A DNA stretch of 64,000 nt from contig CBDBIN010000044.1 in assembly GCA_965206125.1 (NCBI GenBank), positions 186,001 through 250,000 on the forward strand. Reading direction: 5' to 3'. The number at the start of each line of letters is the position of its first letter. The first letter of the stretch is position 1. Under the pieces are notes generated by a model that was given only the letters and a program-made list of their open reading frames with translations, made no database searches and was not told the DNA's origin. This stretch comes from CAXWPM01 sp965206125. Lineage in GTDB: Bacteria > Acidobacteriota > Terriglobia > 20CM-2-55-15. A program made the translations under genes and the position numbers. This document shows, one piece after another, positions 38,764 to 47,535 of the stretch.

Positions 38764-39267
38764 CTATCGATCGAGACGCCGGCGGATCTCTTCCCGGAAC
38801 CGGGCAAACGGCATGCGGGTCGGCAAGGCCGGTTTGCCATCCGTGAATTCGAGCCCGGAGACTTCATTCGCGATGAAGTCGCCCTTGACGCGGAACTTGC
38901 CCTGGCCGAGGCCGACGACTGTGCGATAGCGGCTGCTCGACTCCAGGAACAGTACGGCGCGCTCTCCGGCGGTGAAGGCAGGCATCCCGGCAACGTACAG
39001 CACGATATCTCCGATGTTTCCCCCGACGGTTGTGACCTCGATCATTTCCTCGGCGGCGCCTTTCAATGTTTCGTCAACCAGGATCGTATGGCGGGTCAGG
39101 ATCACGCGGCGGTCCGAAGTCCAGTACGTCTCCGAGCCCAAGACCTCCCCGACAACGATCGTTCCCGCTGTGGACACGAGCCCGTCCAGATCCAAACGCT
39201 TGACGGTCGTCGCCCGCACGGGAACGGCAAGCAGCACAGCCAGCAGCAGACACCAACGCAGTTTCAT
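38764..39267 (-). CDS. secreted hypothetical protein, partner of the matrixin gene
   Basis: The 167-residue protein has a short signal peptide (LRWCLLLAVLLAVPVRA). The mature part contains VVGEVLGSETYW, TLVDETLKG-like and FTAGERAVLFLES segments, a beta-rich pattern often found next to secreted matrixins. The ATG at 39267 has GGAGGG seven bases before it; a GTG one codon earlier is possible. Its stop lies nine bases before the metalloprotease ATG, so the two form an operon. It may be a chaperone or inhibitor of that enzyme; this is inferred from position. Confidence 0.72.
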   Translation of the reverse strand: MKLRWCLLLAVLLAVPVRATTVKRLDLDGLVSTAGTIVVGEVLGSETYWTSDRRVILTRHTILVDETLKGAAEEMIEVTTVGGNIGDIVLYVAGMPAFTAGERAVLFLESSSRYRTVVGLGQGKFRVKGDFIANEVSGLEFTDGKPALPTRMPFARFREEIRRRLDR

Positions 39268-39365
39268 CACAGTACCCTCCCCCTTGAGTTTGACCCGGTT
39301 GTCAGCTGAAAGTTTACCGGAGAGACGGCAGGCCCGGTATGCAGATCAACGCCGTGTTCTTTTTC

Positions 39366-39393
39366 AACGCGAAGACACGAAGATCACGAAGGT
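39366..39393 (+). repeat. dispersed 'ACACGAAGATCACGAAGG' repeat, copy 1
   Basis: CGCGAAGACACGAAGATCAC followed by GAAGG matches a longer copy at 56231-56322. This kind of GAAG-rich segment is found scattered in several high-GC phyla. Confidence 0.6.
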
Positions 39394-39420
39394 CGGAAAA
39401 CCTGTGCCTCGATGGCTACC

Positions 39421-39726
39421 CTACCGAGTGGCCACTAGTCTTCCCAAGGGACGGATCGCCTCTCCAGCCAGAACGGGAAGGACCTGGCCGCCAAAGGGGA
39501 GGATGTAGCCGGGCGCGTGGGCGGCCTCACCCTCGAGGAGGGCCATCGCCGAATCGAGGTCGGGGGCGGGCTCCATGCCCATCTGACGCACATCCTCTTC
39601 GGGCAGGTCGGACACGCAGATCACACGGAAGAGGCGGGCCTTGGACAGCAGAGCGTACGCCGTCTGTCCATAAACCTCGTAGCCGGCACGCAGCGCTCGC
39701 TCGAACTCTTCGAGTTCTGTGCTGGT
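39421..39726 (-). pseudogene. lactate racemase LarA-like gene, 3' fragment
   Basis: This fragment encodes the last ~101 residues of the gene whose 5' part lies at 40938-41917. It begins at the IS30 insertion and continues TSTELEEFERALRAGYEVYG, with the C-terminal LARLFRVICVSDLP-like region and a normal stop. Joining the two parts without the element restores one frame of about 427 codons. Confidence 0.85.
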
Positions 39727-40937
39727 CTCAACGGATTGACGCAACACTTTATCTTAAAAGGAAGAGGTGGAGTGTATGCGGAAAGGGATGCGATTCGGTT
39801 TCACGGCGGCGGAGAAGGCGGAGGTATGGGATCGGTGGCGGCGAGGGGAATCTCTGCATGAGATCGGGCGAGCGTTTGGCAAGCTGTCATCGTCTGTATA
39901 TTGTCAGCTGGCGCATACCGGAGGCATTCGTCCTCGACCACGACGACGGTCGAGGTTGGCTTTGAGCCTGTCGGAACGTGAGGAGATCTCCCGCGGGATC
40001 GCGGCCGAGCAGTCGTTGCGTTCGATCGCAGAGTGTCTGGGGCGTTCACCCTCGACGGTGAGCCGGGAGATCCAGCGCAATGGGGGCTATGATGACTACC
40101 GGGCGTCTGTCGCCGATGAACAGGCTTGGAACCGGGCCCGTCGCCCGAAGCGATGTCAGTTGGGTCGCCATCCGCGGTTACGGCGAATGGTGGCGAGGAA
40201 GCTCCGGCGGAATTGGTCGCCCGAACAGATCGCCGGCTGGCTGAAGCGATCCTATCCAGAGGATGAGTCGTATCACGTGTCCCACGAGACGATCTATCGC
40301 AGCCTATTCGTGCAGGCGCGCGGGGTGTTTAAGAAAGAACTACTTAGACATCTGAGGTCGAGACGAACGATTCGTCGATCCCGACATTCCAGTCACAAAG
40401 GTCACGGGAAAGGGGATCTCGCCGATATCGTATCGATTCGTGAGCGCCCGGCCGAGGTCGAAGATCGTGCCGTTCCCGGTCACTGGGAGGGAGATCTGAT
40501 AGTGGGATCGAACAACACCTACATTGCGACCCTGGTCGAACGCCATACCCGTTACGTGATGTTGGTGAAAGTGTCGGATAAACAGACCAAGACCGTCGTG
40601 CCTGCACTGATCAAGCACGCGAAGAAACTACCGACCGAGCTGTATAAATCGCTGACCTGGGATCGCGGCAAGGAAATGGGAGATCATCGGCGGTTTACCC
40701 TGGCGACCGACATCGACGTCTACTTCTGCGATCCGCAGAGTCCATGGCAACGTGGTTCCAATGAAAACACGAATGGCCTGCTCCGACAGTACTTCCCAAA
40801 GAGAACCGACTTATCGGTGCACTCGCAGGCGCACCTGAACAAGGTGGCACGTGAGCTCAATGAACGGCCGCGTAAGACGCTGGAGTTTGAAACTCCAGCA
40901 GAACGATTCAACGCTTGTGTTGCATCGATCGGTTGAG
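39727..40937 (+). mobile_element. IS30-family insertion sequence (about 1.21 kb)
   Basis: Imperfect terminal inverted repeats of about 20 bases (TCAACGGATTGACGCAACAC on the left; the right end inverted reads TCAACCGATCGATGCAACAC) bound a single transposase gene. The dinucleotide GT flanks both ends (39725-39726 and 40938-40939), the 2-bp target duplication known for IS30. The insertion is in larA. Confidence 0.9.
39776..40936 (+). CDS. IS30-family DDE transposase
   Basis: The 386-residue protein has two N-terminal helix-turn-helix units (SLHEIGRAFGKLSSSVYCQL, then SLRSIAECLGRSPSTVSREI) and an integrase core with Asp in HWEGDLIVG, Asp in LTWDRGKEM and Glu in GSNENTNGLLRQYFPK, the IS30 signature. 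The ATG at 39776 follows GAGGTGG; a GTG at 39767 is also possible. Its TGA stop is part of the right terminal repeat. The gene appears intact, so the element may still move. Confidence 0.94.
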   Translation: MRKGMRFGFTAAEKAEVWDRWRRGESLHEIGRAFGKLSSSVYCQLAHTGGIRPRPRRRSRLALSLSEREEISRGIAAEQSLRSIAECLGRSPSTVSREIQRNGGYDDYRASVADEQAWNRARRPKRCQLGRHPRLRRMVARKLRRNWSPEQIAGWLKRSYPEDESYHVSHETIYRSLFVQARGVFKKELLRHLRSRRTIRRSRHSSHKGHGKGDLADIVSIRERPAEVEDRAVPGHWEGDLIVGSNNTYIATLVERHTRYVMLVKVSDKQTKTVVPALIKHAKKLPTELYKSLTWDRGKEMGDHRRFTLATDIDVYFCDPQSPWQRGSNENTNGLLRQYFPKRTDLSVHSQAHLNKVARELNERPRKTLEFETPAERFNACVASIG

Positions 40938-41917
40938 GTGGCAGTGTATCTAAACCAGGGGAAGAAGCTGGGATGGCCCATGCCCTCCCGGCACTCGGCC
41001 AGCAGGATAATGGTTCCTCCCGGCCGGACGGCGTACCGCGCGAACTCCAGCGCTTTGTGGGCCTGGATCATGTTGATGTCTCTCGGAAACCCTCCGCAGC
41101 TGACGATCGCAAGGTCGCGAAGATCGGAAATCGGTACGCTCCCATGCCGCAAGTAGTCCTCGGTCCCAAGCCGATGCGCCTCCTGCCAGTGACCGCAATA
41201 GACACTGTGGATCCGTTTTCGGCTGTCGAGGATCGTGTTGTAGACAAACAGCTCGCGATCGACGAGCCGCGCACCTTCGACCATGTCATCGTGAACAGGA
41301 TTCCCCTCGAGCGTGGCCACACGGACATCCGGGTTTCGCCCGGACCCGTTCCGATTCAGCACGAGCAGATGGTTGAACTCGATCGACGCTCGTGACGCGA
41401 CCCCGGGCAGCAGACTCTTGCGGCCGCCGGAAAAGCCGGCAAAGTAGTGAAACCCGATCGAGCCGGTCAGGACGACCAAGTCGTGCTCGAGGACCTGGCT
41501 GTCGATTTCCACGCGATTCCCGAACGAGGTATCGCCGACGTACGTGTTGCCGGACTCGGGCTCGTGATCGAGCATCGGATAGGCCGAAAAGACATCGTCC
41601 CCGACGATGGCGGCCTTGTCTGACGCGTCAAGTGGCCGATGCAGGCCCGTGGCGAAAAGAAACCGGACGGCGGCCGCGCTTTCCAATCGACGCAGCATGT
41701 CGGGAAGGAATTCCCGTGTTCCCGTCGGGCGTGTCAAGTCGGAAACGATGACCAGAACCCGTTTCCCACGCGCCACATCTTCGAGCGGCGCCGAATCGAT
41801 CAGGCGTTCGCGGGCGGGTCCCGGATCAGACTCCTCGGGCGCGACCACCGTGAGGCGGGTAGCGCCGAAGGTCAGGCTGAAGTGGGAACTTCCGTATGCC
41901 AGCCGCAGCTCACTCAT
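40938..41917 (-). pseudogene. lactate racemase LarA-like gene (DUF2088), 5' fragment
   Basis: LarA interconverts D- and L-lactate with a nickel-pincer cofactor; relatives act on other 2-hydroxy acids. The fragment holds the N-terminal domain with IVSDLTRPTGTREFLP, the helix FATGLHRPL and the typical FHYFAGFSGGRKSLLPGVAS. It is cut at HPSFFPWFRYTAT by the IS30 element, after which the frame runs 40 codons into the IS. The ATG at 41917 is chosen; a TTG 18 bases earlier adds six residues. The protein must be inactive unless the element excises. Confidence 0.87.
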
Positions 41918-41972
41918 CGCCCGGTATGCTAGCAAAGATCGCCGTATTTAACTGTGGTAACATCGTCGCGTT

Positions 41973-42143
41973 ATGGCAGTTAGCCCCGAGTTATTGAAGA
42001 TTCTCGTTTGCCCGCTCTGCAAGGCGGAGTTGAACCCGGTTCACAACGACCGGGGACTCAAGTGCACCGAGTGCAACCGCGTCTATCCGATCCGGGACGA
42101 CATTCCGGTGATGCTGGTGAGCGAAGCAACGGTCGAGGAGTAG
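41973..42143 (+). CDS. Trm112-family zinc-ribbon protein (YcaR-like)
   Basis: The 56-residue frame starts MAVSPELLKILVCPLCKAEL and has the second zinc pair in LKCTECNRVYPIRDDIP. CxxC-x18-CxxC spacing and the YPIxxxIPVML ending are typical of the bacterial UPF0434/YcaR proteins, which help fold or activate methyltransferases in other domains and often sit in lipopolysaccharide loci. It is divergent from larA and only 15 bases ahead of the GT9 gene, so the pair is co-transcribed. Confidence 0.85.
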   Translation: MAVSPELLKILVCPLCKAELNPVHNDRGLKCTECNRVYPIRDDIPVMLVSEATVEE

Positions 42144-42158
42144 CGAGGCTCCGAACCC

Positions 42159-43187
42159 TTGCGCGACCTTTTCCGAAGGATCCCCCCTGACGCGTCCATC
42201 CTGCTGATCCGTCTCCGCTCGATGGGGGACTGCCTCCTGCTGACAAGCCCGCTCAGCTCGCTCAAGCGGGAGTTCCCCGGCTTCCGCGTCTCGTTGCTTG
42301 TCGAGGGGCGCTTCGGAGGGTGCTTCGAAGGCAATCGGGACGTCGACGAAGTCTTGACGACGGACCGCGGCAAACTGGCGACAGCGATGGAGTTGTTCCA
42401 CCGGCGCTTCGACGCAATCGTAAACTTACACGGCGGCCCGACGAGCCTGATGTACGCGTGTGCAGCGCGGGGCCCTCGCGTCGGGATGGAAGGTTACCAG
42501 TACAGCCGGCTCTACACCGCTTTGATGCCGCGTCCGACGGACGCGCGGCTTCACGCCGTCGTAAACACCACCCGATGGTTCCGTTGGCTCGGAATGGAAA
42601 CAGACGAACTTCCGCCGCTGCGTTTCGAACCCAACGCGAAAGAAGCCGCCTGGGTGCGGAAGACGATGGGTGAACGGCCCTACGTCGTGATCCATCCCGG
42701 CGCGCAAATGGAGACGAAACGGTGGGCGGCCGAGGGCTTTGCGGCCGTCGGCCGAATGTTCCAGGACCGCAAGGAATCCGTCGTCCTGACCTGCGGGCCG
42801 GGAGAGGAGTCCGTGGTTGCCGAGGTCGCGCACAACGTCCCGAACAGTACGATCCTTCTTGGCCTGACGATCCCGCGGCTTGGGGAATTGATCCGCGGGG
42901 CGGACCTCTACGTCGGCAACGACTCCGGGCCGATGCACCTGGCGGCGGCGGTGGGAACGCCGATTGTCGTCCCCTGGGGTTCCTCGGCTTCGTTTCGATG
43001 GCATCCGTGGCAGGCGCCGCACCGGATCGTCCAGAACCCGTTCGACTGCAACCCCTGCGCTGGGTACCGTTGTGAGGTCGCCGATTCACCGCTTTGTATC
43101 GAATCGGTCACCTTGGAACAGGTCACCAGGGCGGCGGACGAAATGGTGCGCCGGCCACACTCTCGTCCTCATGCGCCCGTCGGGTAG
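42159..43187 (+). CDS. glycosyltransferase family 9 (heptosyltransferase-like)
   Basis: The 342-residue protein has the GT9 (GT-B fold) pattern: ILLIRLRSMGDCLLLTSPLS at the N-terminus, VIHPGAQMETKRW at the domain junction, and GNDSGPMHLAAAVGTPIV for nucleotide-sugar binding. It would add heptose to lipid A core or a related glycan. The start TTG at 42159 has no clear ribosome site, but the next ATG would remove the first strand; coupling to the upstream Trm112 gene is likely. It is followed by a heptose-7-phosphate kinase gene six bases later. Confidence 0.9.
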   Translation: MRDLFRRIPPDASILLIRLRSMGDCLLLTSPLSSLKREFPGFRVSLLVEGRFGGCFEGNRDVDEVLTTDRGKLATAMELFHRRFDAIVNLHGGPTSLMYACAARGPRVGMEGYQYSRLYTALMPRPTDARLHAVVNTTRWFRWLGMETDELPPLRFEPNAKEAAWVRKTMGERPYVVIHPGAQMETKRWAAEGFAAVGRMFQDRKESVVLTCGPGEESVVAEVAHNVPNSTILLGLTIPRLGELIRGADLYVGNDSGPMHLAAAVGTPIVVPWGSSASFRWHPWQAPHRIVQNPFDCNPCAGYRCEVADSPLCIESVTLEQVTRAADEMVRRPHSRPHAPVG

Positions 43188-43193
43188 GAGCGG

Positions 43194-44174
43194 ATGACCG
43201 ACATGACGAAGGACAGGTTGAAACAGCTTGTCGAGCGGTTCGCCGGCCGCAGGGTCGTGGTCATCGGCGACGTCATGCTGGACCAGTTCACATGGGGACT
43301 CGTCGAGCGTATCTCGCCCGAAGCGCCGGTCCCGATCGTCAAGGTGACCGACGAAACCTACGGTCCGGGTGCCTGTGGCAATGTGGCTGCGAACATCCAG
43401 GCACTCGGTGGAATCCCCCTAACCATCGCCCTCGTGGGGCGTGATGCCGAGGCGGAACGTCTGGCTTCACTCTTCTCGGACATGGGAATGTCCACCGACG
43501 GACTTGTCCCGACGGACCGTCGAACCACGCTCAAGACGAGGATCATCGCGCACAATCAGCAGATCGTCCGGACCGACCGCGAGGATCGGACGCCGGTGCC
43601 CGACAGTGTCAATGAGGAACTCGCCGGACGTTTCGCCGAAGCACTCGGGGACGCGAATGCGGTCGTCGTCTCCGATTACAACAAGGGGACGGCAAACCCC
43701 GGCCTGCTGGCTCGTATCCTCCCCATGGCCGAGCGCGCGGGTGTTCCGGTTTTCCTCGACCCCAAGCTCGACTACGCCGACGACTATCGTCCCGTGACTC
43801 TTATCAAACCCAACCATCATGAGGCGGAAGCTCTTTCCGGAACTCGCATCCACGATCGTTCCTCCGCGGAGGAAGCCGGTCAGCGACTGCTCGACCGCTT
43901 TGGATGCCCATACGTCTTGATCACCCGGGGCGAGGACGGCATGTCCCTGTTCGGCGACGACGGCACCCACCATATCGAGGCGGCTGGACGCAGGGTCTTT
44001 GACGTCACCGGCGCAGGCGATACGGTCATCGCGACCCTGGCACTGGCGCGAGCGGCGGGCGGTTCCCTCATTGAGGCCGCACGCATTGCCAACCGCGCAG
44101 CGGGAATCGTCGTCGGCCGAGTTGGCACCGCTACCGTCGCACCCGCAGTACTGATCGAATCGCCCCTCGTGTAG
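43194..44174 (+). CDS. D-glycero-beta-D-manno-heptose-7-phosphate kinase (RfaE1/HldE kinase domain)
   Basis: The 326-residue PfkB-family kinase phosphorylates heptose-7-phosphate at C1 for ADP- or GDP-heptose. It has VVIGDVMLDQFTWG, the substrate segment VERISPEAPVPIVKV, and the catalytic loop DVTGAGDTVIATLA near the C-terminus. The HldE nucleotidyltransferase domain is absent, so a separate RfaE2 is needed elsewhere. The gene lies between GT9 and GT4 genes, which supports a role in heptose-containing surface glycan. Confidence 0.92.
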   Translation: MTDMTKDRLKQLVERFAGRRVVVIGDVMLDQFTWGLVERISPEAPVPIVKVTDETYGPGACGNVAANIQALGGIPLTIALVGRDAEAERLASLFSDMGMSTDGLVPTDRRTTLKTRIIAHNQQIVRTDREDRTPVPDSVNEELAGRFAEALGDANAVVVSDYNKGTANPGLLARILPMAERAGVPVFLDPKLDYADDYRPVTLIKPNHHEAEALSGTRIHDRSSAEEAGQRLLDRFGCPYVLITRGEDGMSLFGDDGTHHIEAAGRRVFDVTGAGDTVIATLALARAAGGSLIEAARIANRAAGIVVGRVGTATVAPAVLIESPLV

Positions 44175-44179
44175 GCGCC

Positions 44180-45196
44180 ATGCGTATTCTCCAGGTCTGT
44201 TCGGCCCGGGTGATGGGCGGTGGGGAAGTCCACGTCGATGAACTGACCAGCAAACTCCGCGAACGTGGCCATGAAGTCCGGGTGGCGGGACGGGCCGGGG
44301 GACCTCTGGAGCTCGACCATCGCCTGCCTTTCTTCAACTCCGTCGACATCTATTCGGCCGTGCGGCTCGCCCGAATCGTTGCGAGCGGACAGTTCGACAT
44401 CGTCCACGCACACGTGGCCCGCGATTACCCAATCGTCGCCGGCGCCCTCTGGAGGCTCAGGAAGCCGAAGCTGGTCCTGACCCGTCAGTTGGTATTTCCC
44501 GTCAGGGGGAACCCGATCTACCGCAGGGTCGACGGGTGGATCGTGACTACCGACCAGATTCTCCGCTCGATTGCTCACTTGAAACCCCGGGCAACGGCGA
44601 TCGTCCCAAACTGGGTCGAGTTGGGGAGGTTCGATTACGGGGCCCGGCCTCTCCGGAAGCCGATAGCCCTGGGCCTTCTCGGTCAGGTGTCGCCACATAA
44701 GGGCCACGACGACGCCATCGAGGCGATGCGCCGACTGGGACCCGATTACCGTCTGCTGGTGGCAGGCAACGGAGAGCCCTCCTACGTCGACCGACTCAGG
44801 GCCGAGGCCCAGGATCTTCCGGTCGAGTTCCTCGGTTTCGTCCGTCCAGAGGACTTCTTGCCCCGGGTGGACGTCCTCCTGGTCCCTTCGTGGGAGGAAC
44901 CCTTCGGCATCGTCATCGTCGAAGCGATGGCGGCCGGCGTCAATGTGATCGCGACGGACGCGGGTGGGCCACCAGAAATCCTCGATTGGGGCAAGGCCGG
45001 TGTGCTCGTGCCGCCAAAGAATCCCGCGGAGCTCGCCGGGGCGGTTCGGCGTCTTCAGGCAGACGGCGTTCTACGGCTCGCCCTGCGGGAGCAAGCTCGC
45101 GAGCGGGTCCGGAAGCGCTACGACATTTCGTTGACCGTTCCCCGAATCGAAGAGTTTTACATGCAGTTGCGCGGGAAGCCGCAGGACTCAATATAG
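44180..45196 (+). CDS. glycosyltransferase family 4
   Basis: The 338-residue GT-B enzyme has the N-terminal GGGEVHVDEL acceptor loop, HAHVARDYP, the domain link LLGQVSPHKGHDD, and the donor-site motif EEPFGIVIVEAMAAG with both Glu residues in place. It starts six bases after the kinase gene and ends the plus-strand glycan operon. Sugar and acceptor cannot be told from sequence. Confidence 0.92.
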   Translation: MRILQVCSARVMGGGEVHVDELTSKLRERGHEVRVAGRAGGPLELDHRLPFFNSVDIYSAVRLARIVASGQFDIVHAHVARDYPIVAGALWRLRKPKLVLTRQLVFPVRGNPIYRRVDGWIVTTDQILRSIAHLKPRATAIVPNWVELGRFDYGARPLRKPIALGLLGQVSPHKGHDDAIEAMRRLGPDYRLLVAGNGEPSYVDRLRAEAQDLPVEFLGFVRPEDFLPRVDVLLVPSWEEPFGIVIVEAMAAGVNVIATDAGGPPEILDWGKAGVLVPPKNPAELAGAVRRLQADGVLRLALREQARERVRKRYDISLTVPRIEEFYMQLRGKPQDSI

Positions 45197-45252
45197 CTAA
45201 CCGCATCCCTCGACAACCGGAAGAGCGGGCGTCTGACTTCTGCCACGGGCTG

Positions 45253-45699
45253 CTAACGCCGGTACTTGTTGTCGGGCGAGAACGACAACAGGAGCGTCTC
45301 CTTGTGGACCAGAATCGCAACCGGCACCTGGTCGTCGATCTGGGCGTACACGGTAACGGCCCCTCCGCCTCCGTCCGAATCGATGACGTCGAACTCCCTC
45401 GGACCGCTCGTGTAGTAGCCCTCGTCCCCCCAGTCTTCAAGGAAAGCCTTCATGCGATACCGCTCACCGGCATCCCACATCGCATAGGCGTCCTCGTACC
45501 GGCCGGCCGCGATCGTCTCGAGGAACCTGTGAACCTGGGATTCTTCGCGGTAGTTCGCGAACTTGTAGAGCGCCCCTCCGACAACGATCAGGACGAGGGC
45601 GATGGAAACGGGGACCTTGATACGATCCTTGACAGGGCGGGCCTTTTTCGGCGGTGGATGGTCGCCGTAGATTAGGCTCCCGATGAGTTTTTCAGCCAT
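45253..45699 (-). CDS. membrane-anchored hypothetical protein
   Basis: The 148-residue protein has a polar N-terminus, one membrane helix at about 29-47 (VPVSIALVLIVVGGALYKFA), and an extracytoplasmic domain with the helix pattern HRFLETIAAGRYEDAYAMWD followed by beta strands. This resembles the DUF4878/NTF2-like lipoprotein type of domain, a loose match. It is convergent with the GT4 gene and starts 52 bases after the minus-strand glycan operon end, so it may be its last gene. Confidence 0.7.
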   Translation of the reverse strand: MAEKLIGSLIYGDHPPPKKARPVKDRIKVPVSIALVLIVVGGALYKFANYREESQVHRFLETIAAGRYEDAYAMWDAGERYRMKAFLEDWGDEGYYTSGPREFDVIDSDGGGGAVTVYAQIDDQVPVAILVHKETLLLSFSPDNKYRR

Positions 45700-45751
45700 A
45701 GTGACCCGTGTCGCGATGCGTGGGACCCGAGCTATTCGGGCCCCGGGTATT

Positions 45752-46699
45752 CTACCCGAACCAACGTTCGAGCTCCCCTGAATCGATCCGGACTCGCGAT
45801 TGAATAATCCGACGCTTCTCGAGCAATCTGGAGAGGTGCCTCAACGGATACAGGAGGCCCGGCAGTGAGGAATTCTCCTGGAGCAGCACGTAACCGACAA
45901 CCTGTAGATCTCGCGCCGTGATGGGCCAGAGATCTCGAAGGTAGAGGCTCGGGGTCATATTGTTCAACCTCAGCAGGAAGCGATTCTTCACCGAATGGCG
46001 ATTGATCGCGTCGGTCAACTCGGACCGTCGCTCGGGTGTAACCCTCCTGCGGTGACGCGCGAGCGCGGACGGGACGTAGATCGAGTCCCATCCCAGCAAC
46101 CGACATCGCCATGCCAGGTCGGCGTCCTCGCGATATGCAAAGAAGTCCTCGTCGAAAAACCAGCTACCGATAGCGACGTCCTCGAGACACGCATACCGAT
46201 AGAGCGCGGCCGCCCCGCTGGGACCGAACACCGGACCCGCCACGTCGTACTGTCCCCGGTCGGCCTCTCCAGCGCCCCGGTCGAGGTGCCGCTGATTCCG
46301 CGTCATGATGATCCCGGTAGAATCGATCGTCTGCCCGTCCATCCGCAGCAGCTTGCCGGAGGCGGACCCGGCGTCGGGTGCTTCTTCGAGGGCGGCAACA
46401 ATCTCCTCCAGGAAGGTAGGCTCGAGGACGGTGTCCGGGTTGAGAAACAGAACGTAAGGCGCCGGCCATGAACGCGCGAGCCGGTTGTGGCCGGCCCCAA
46501 ACCCGATGTTCACAGCCGAATCGATCACCTCGGCCTCGAACTCGCCCACATGTTCGAGCGTCCGGTCGGATGATGCGTTGTCGAGAATCCGAACCCGAAA
46601 ATTCCGATAGGTCTGGCCGGAAAGACTCTCGAGGCATCCGGCGATATCGGACTCGCTGTTGAACGTGACGATCTGGACCGAGACTCGGGTTTGGCTCAT
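45752..46699 (-). CDS. glycosyltransferase family 2 (rhamnosyltransferase-like)
   Basis: The 315-residue GT-A enzyme starts VSVQIVTFNSESDIAGCLES, has LDNASSDRT and the donor motif LFLNPDTVLEP, and the acceptor-side FFDEDFFAYREDADLAWRCR segment. This is the WbbL/rhamnosyltransferase branch of GT2. The C-terminal 80 residues carry an amphipathic region likely to touch the membrane. The ATG overlaps the upstream gene's TGA (TGATG), so this is the last gene of a five-gene coupled operon. Confidence 0.9.
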   Translation of the reverse strand: MSQTRVSVQIVTFNSESDIAGCLESLSGQTYRNFRVRILDNASSDRTLEHVGEFEAEVIDSAVNIGFGAGHNRLARSWPAPYVLFLNPDTVLEPTFLEEIVAALEEAPDAGSASGKLLRMDGQTIDSTGIIMTRNQRHLDRGAGEADRGQYDVAGPVFGPSGAAALYRYACLEDVAIGSWFFDEDFFAYREDADLAWRCRLLGWDSIYVPSALARHRRRVTPERRSELTDAINRHSVKNRFLLRLNNMTPSLYLRDLWPITARDLQVVGYVLLQENSSLPGLLYPLRHLSRLLEKRRIIQSRVRIDSGELERWFG

Positions 46700-47535
46700 C
46701 AATCGGTGAGTACTTCGCGGAGGACGCGCCAGTAGCTGCCTGCGCGTCCCGGCCGGACGAGAATCTTCGGCACCGTTCCCACTGTCAGCGCTGCTTTCAA
46801 CGCGAGTGTCGACCTGTGGCTGAAGTGTTTCCGTGCGTACCGAAACTGGTTGTCGTAATAGGTCGACAGGAAACGCTCGAAGCCGAGAGCTTCGAGGCTG
46901 TAACCGCCGTCGTGGTCGAAGGCAGCGCCGGGATGAAAGTATGACTCCCAACCCGCTCGGGCAAGGTTCCGGCAGAAATCGACGTCTTCGTACCAGGCCG
47001 GGTAGAACTGCTCGTCGAACCCCCCGACCTCGTCGTACGCCTGGCGACGGATCATCAGGGCAGCCCCGGCCGGCTGGTCCACACGCATCGAGGTGGAGCC
47101 GGTGACCCGAACATCCGAGGGCGCGAAGCCGAGGTTCTCACGGACCAGACTGCCCACGGTCGGAAACCTCCGGGGCATGTAACGTTCGTTGACAAAGCCC
47201 CCGACGGCGCCGGCGCGCGGGTGTTCATCAAACACGCGAGCGAGCGAGCGGACGCCGCCGGGCCGTGCGCGAACATCCGGGTTCAGGATCAGCACGAACG
47301 GCGCTCCGGTGGAACGGAACGCCTGGTTGATCCCGCCGGCGAATCCGACATTCGCGACGTTCGCGATAACCTGGATTCGGTCTTCGAACGGCCCGAGCGC
47401 CCTCATCGACCCGTCGCTCGAAGCGTTGTCGACGACGACGACCTCCAGGCCTTCTTCGGCAAGCAGCGACTCGACCGAAGATCGTAGTATCGGTCCCGCG
47501 TTCCAGTTGACTATGACGGCCGCGATATCGGTCAT
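46699..47535 (-). CDS. glycosyltransferase family 2
   Basis: The 278-residue enzyme starts MTDIAAVIVNWNAGP and shows VVDNASSDGS, LILNPDVRARPG and FYPAWYEDVDFCRNLARAGW, the same branch as its downstream neighbour, so the two probably arose by duplication and add successive sugars. The start overlaps the upstream methyltransferase stop by four bases (ATGA); longer frames extend into that gene and are not used. Confidence 0.9.
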   Translation of the reverse strand: MTDIAAVIVNWNAGPILRSSVESLLAEEGLEVVVVDNASSDGSMRALGPFEDRIQVIANVANVGFAGGINQAFRSTGAPFVLILNPDVRARPGGVRSLARVFDEHPRAGAVGGFVNERYMPRRFPTVGSLVRENLGFAPSDVRVTGSTSMRVDQPAGAALMIRRQAYDEVGGFDEQFYPAWYEDVDFCRNLARAGWESYFHPGAAFDHDGGYSLEALGFERFLSTYYDNQFRYARKHFSHRSTLALKAALTVGTVPKILVRPGRAGSYWRVLREVLTD

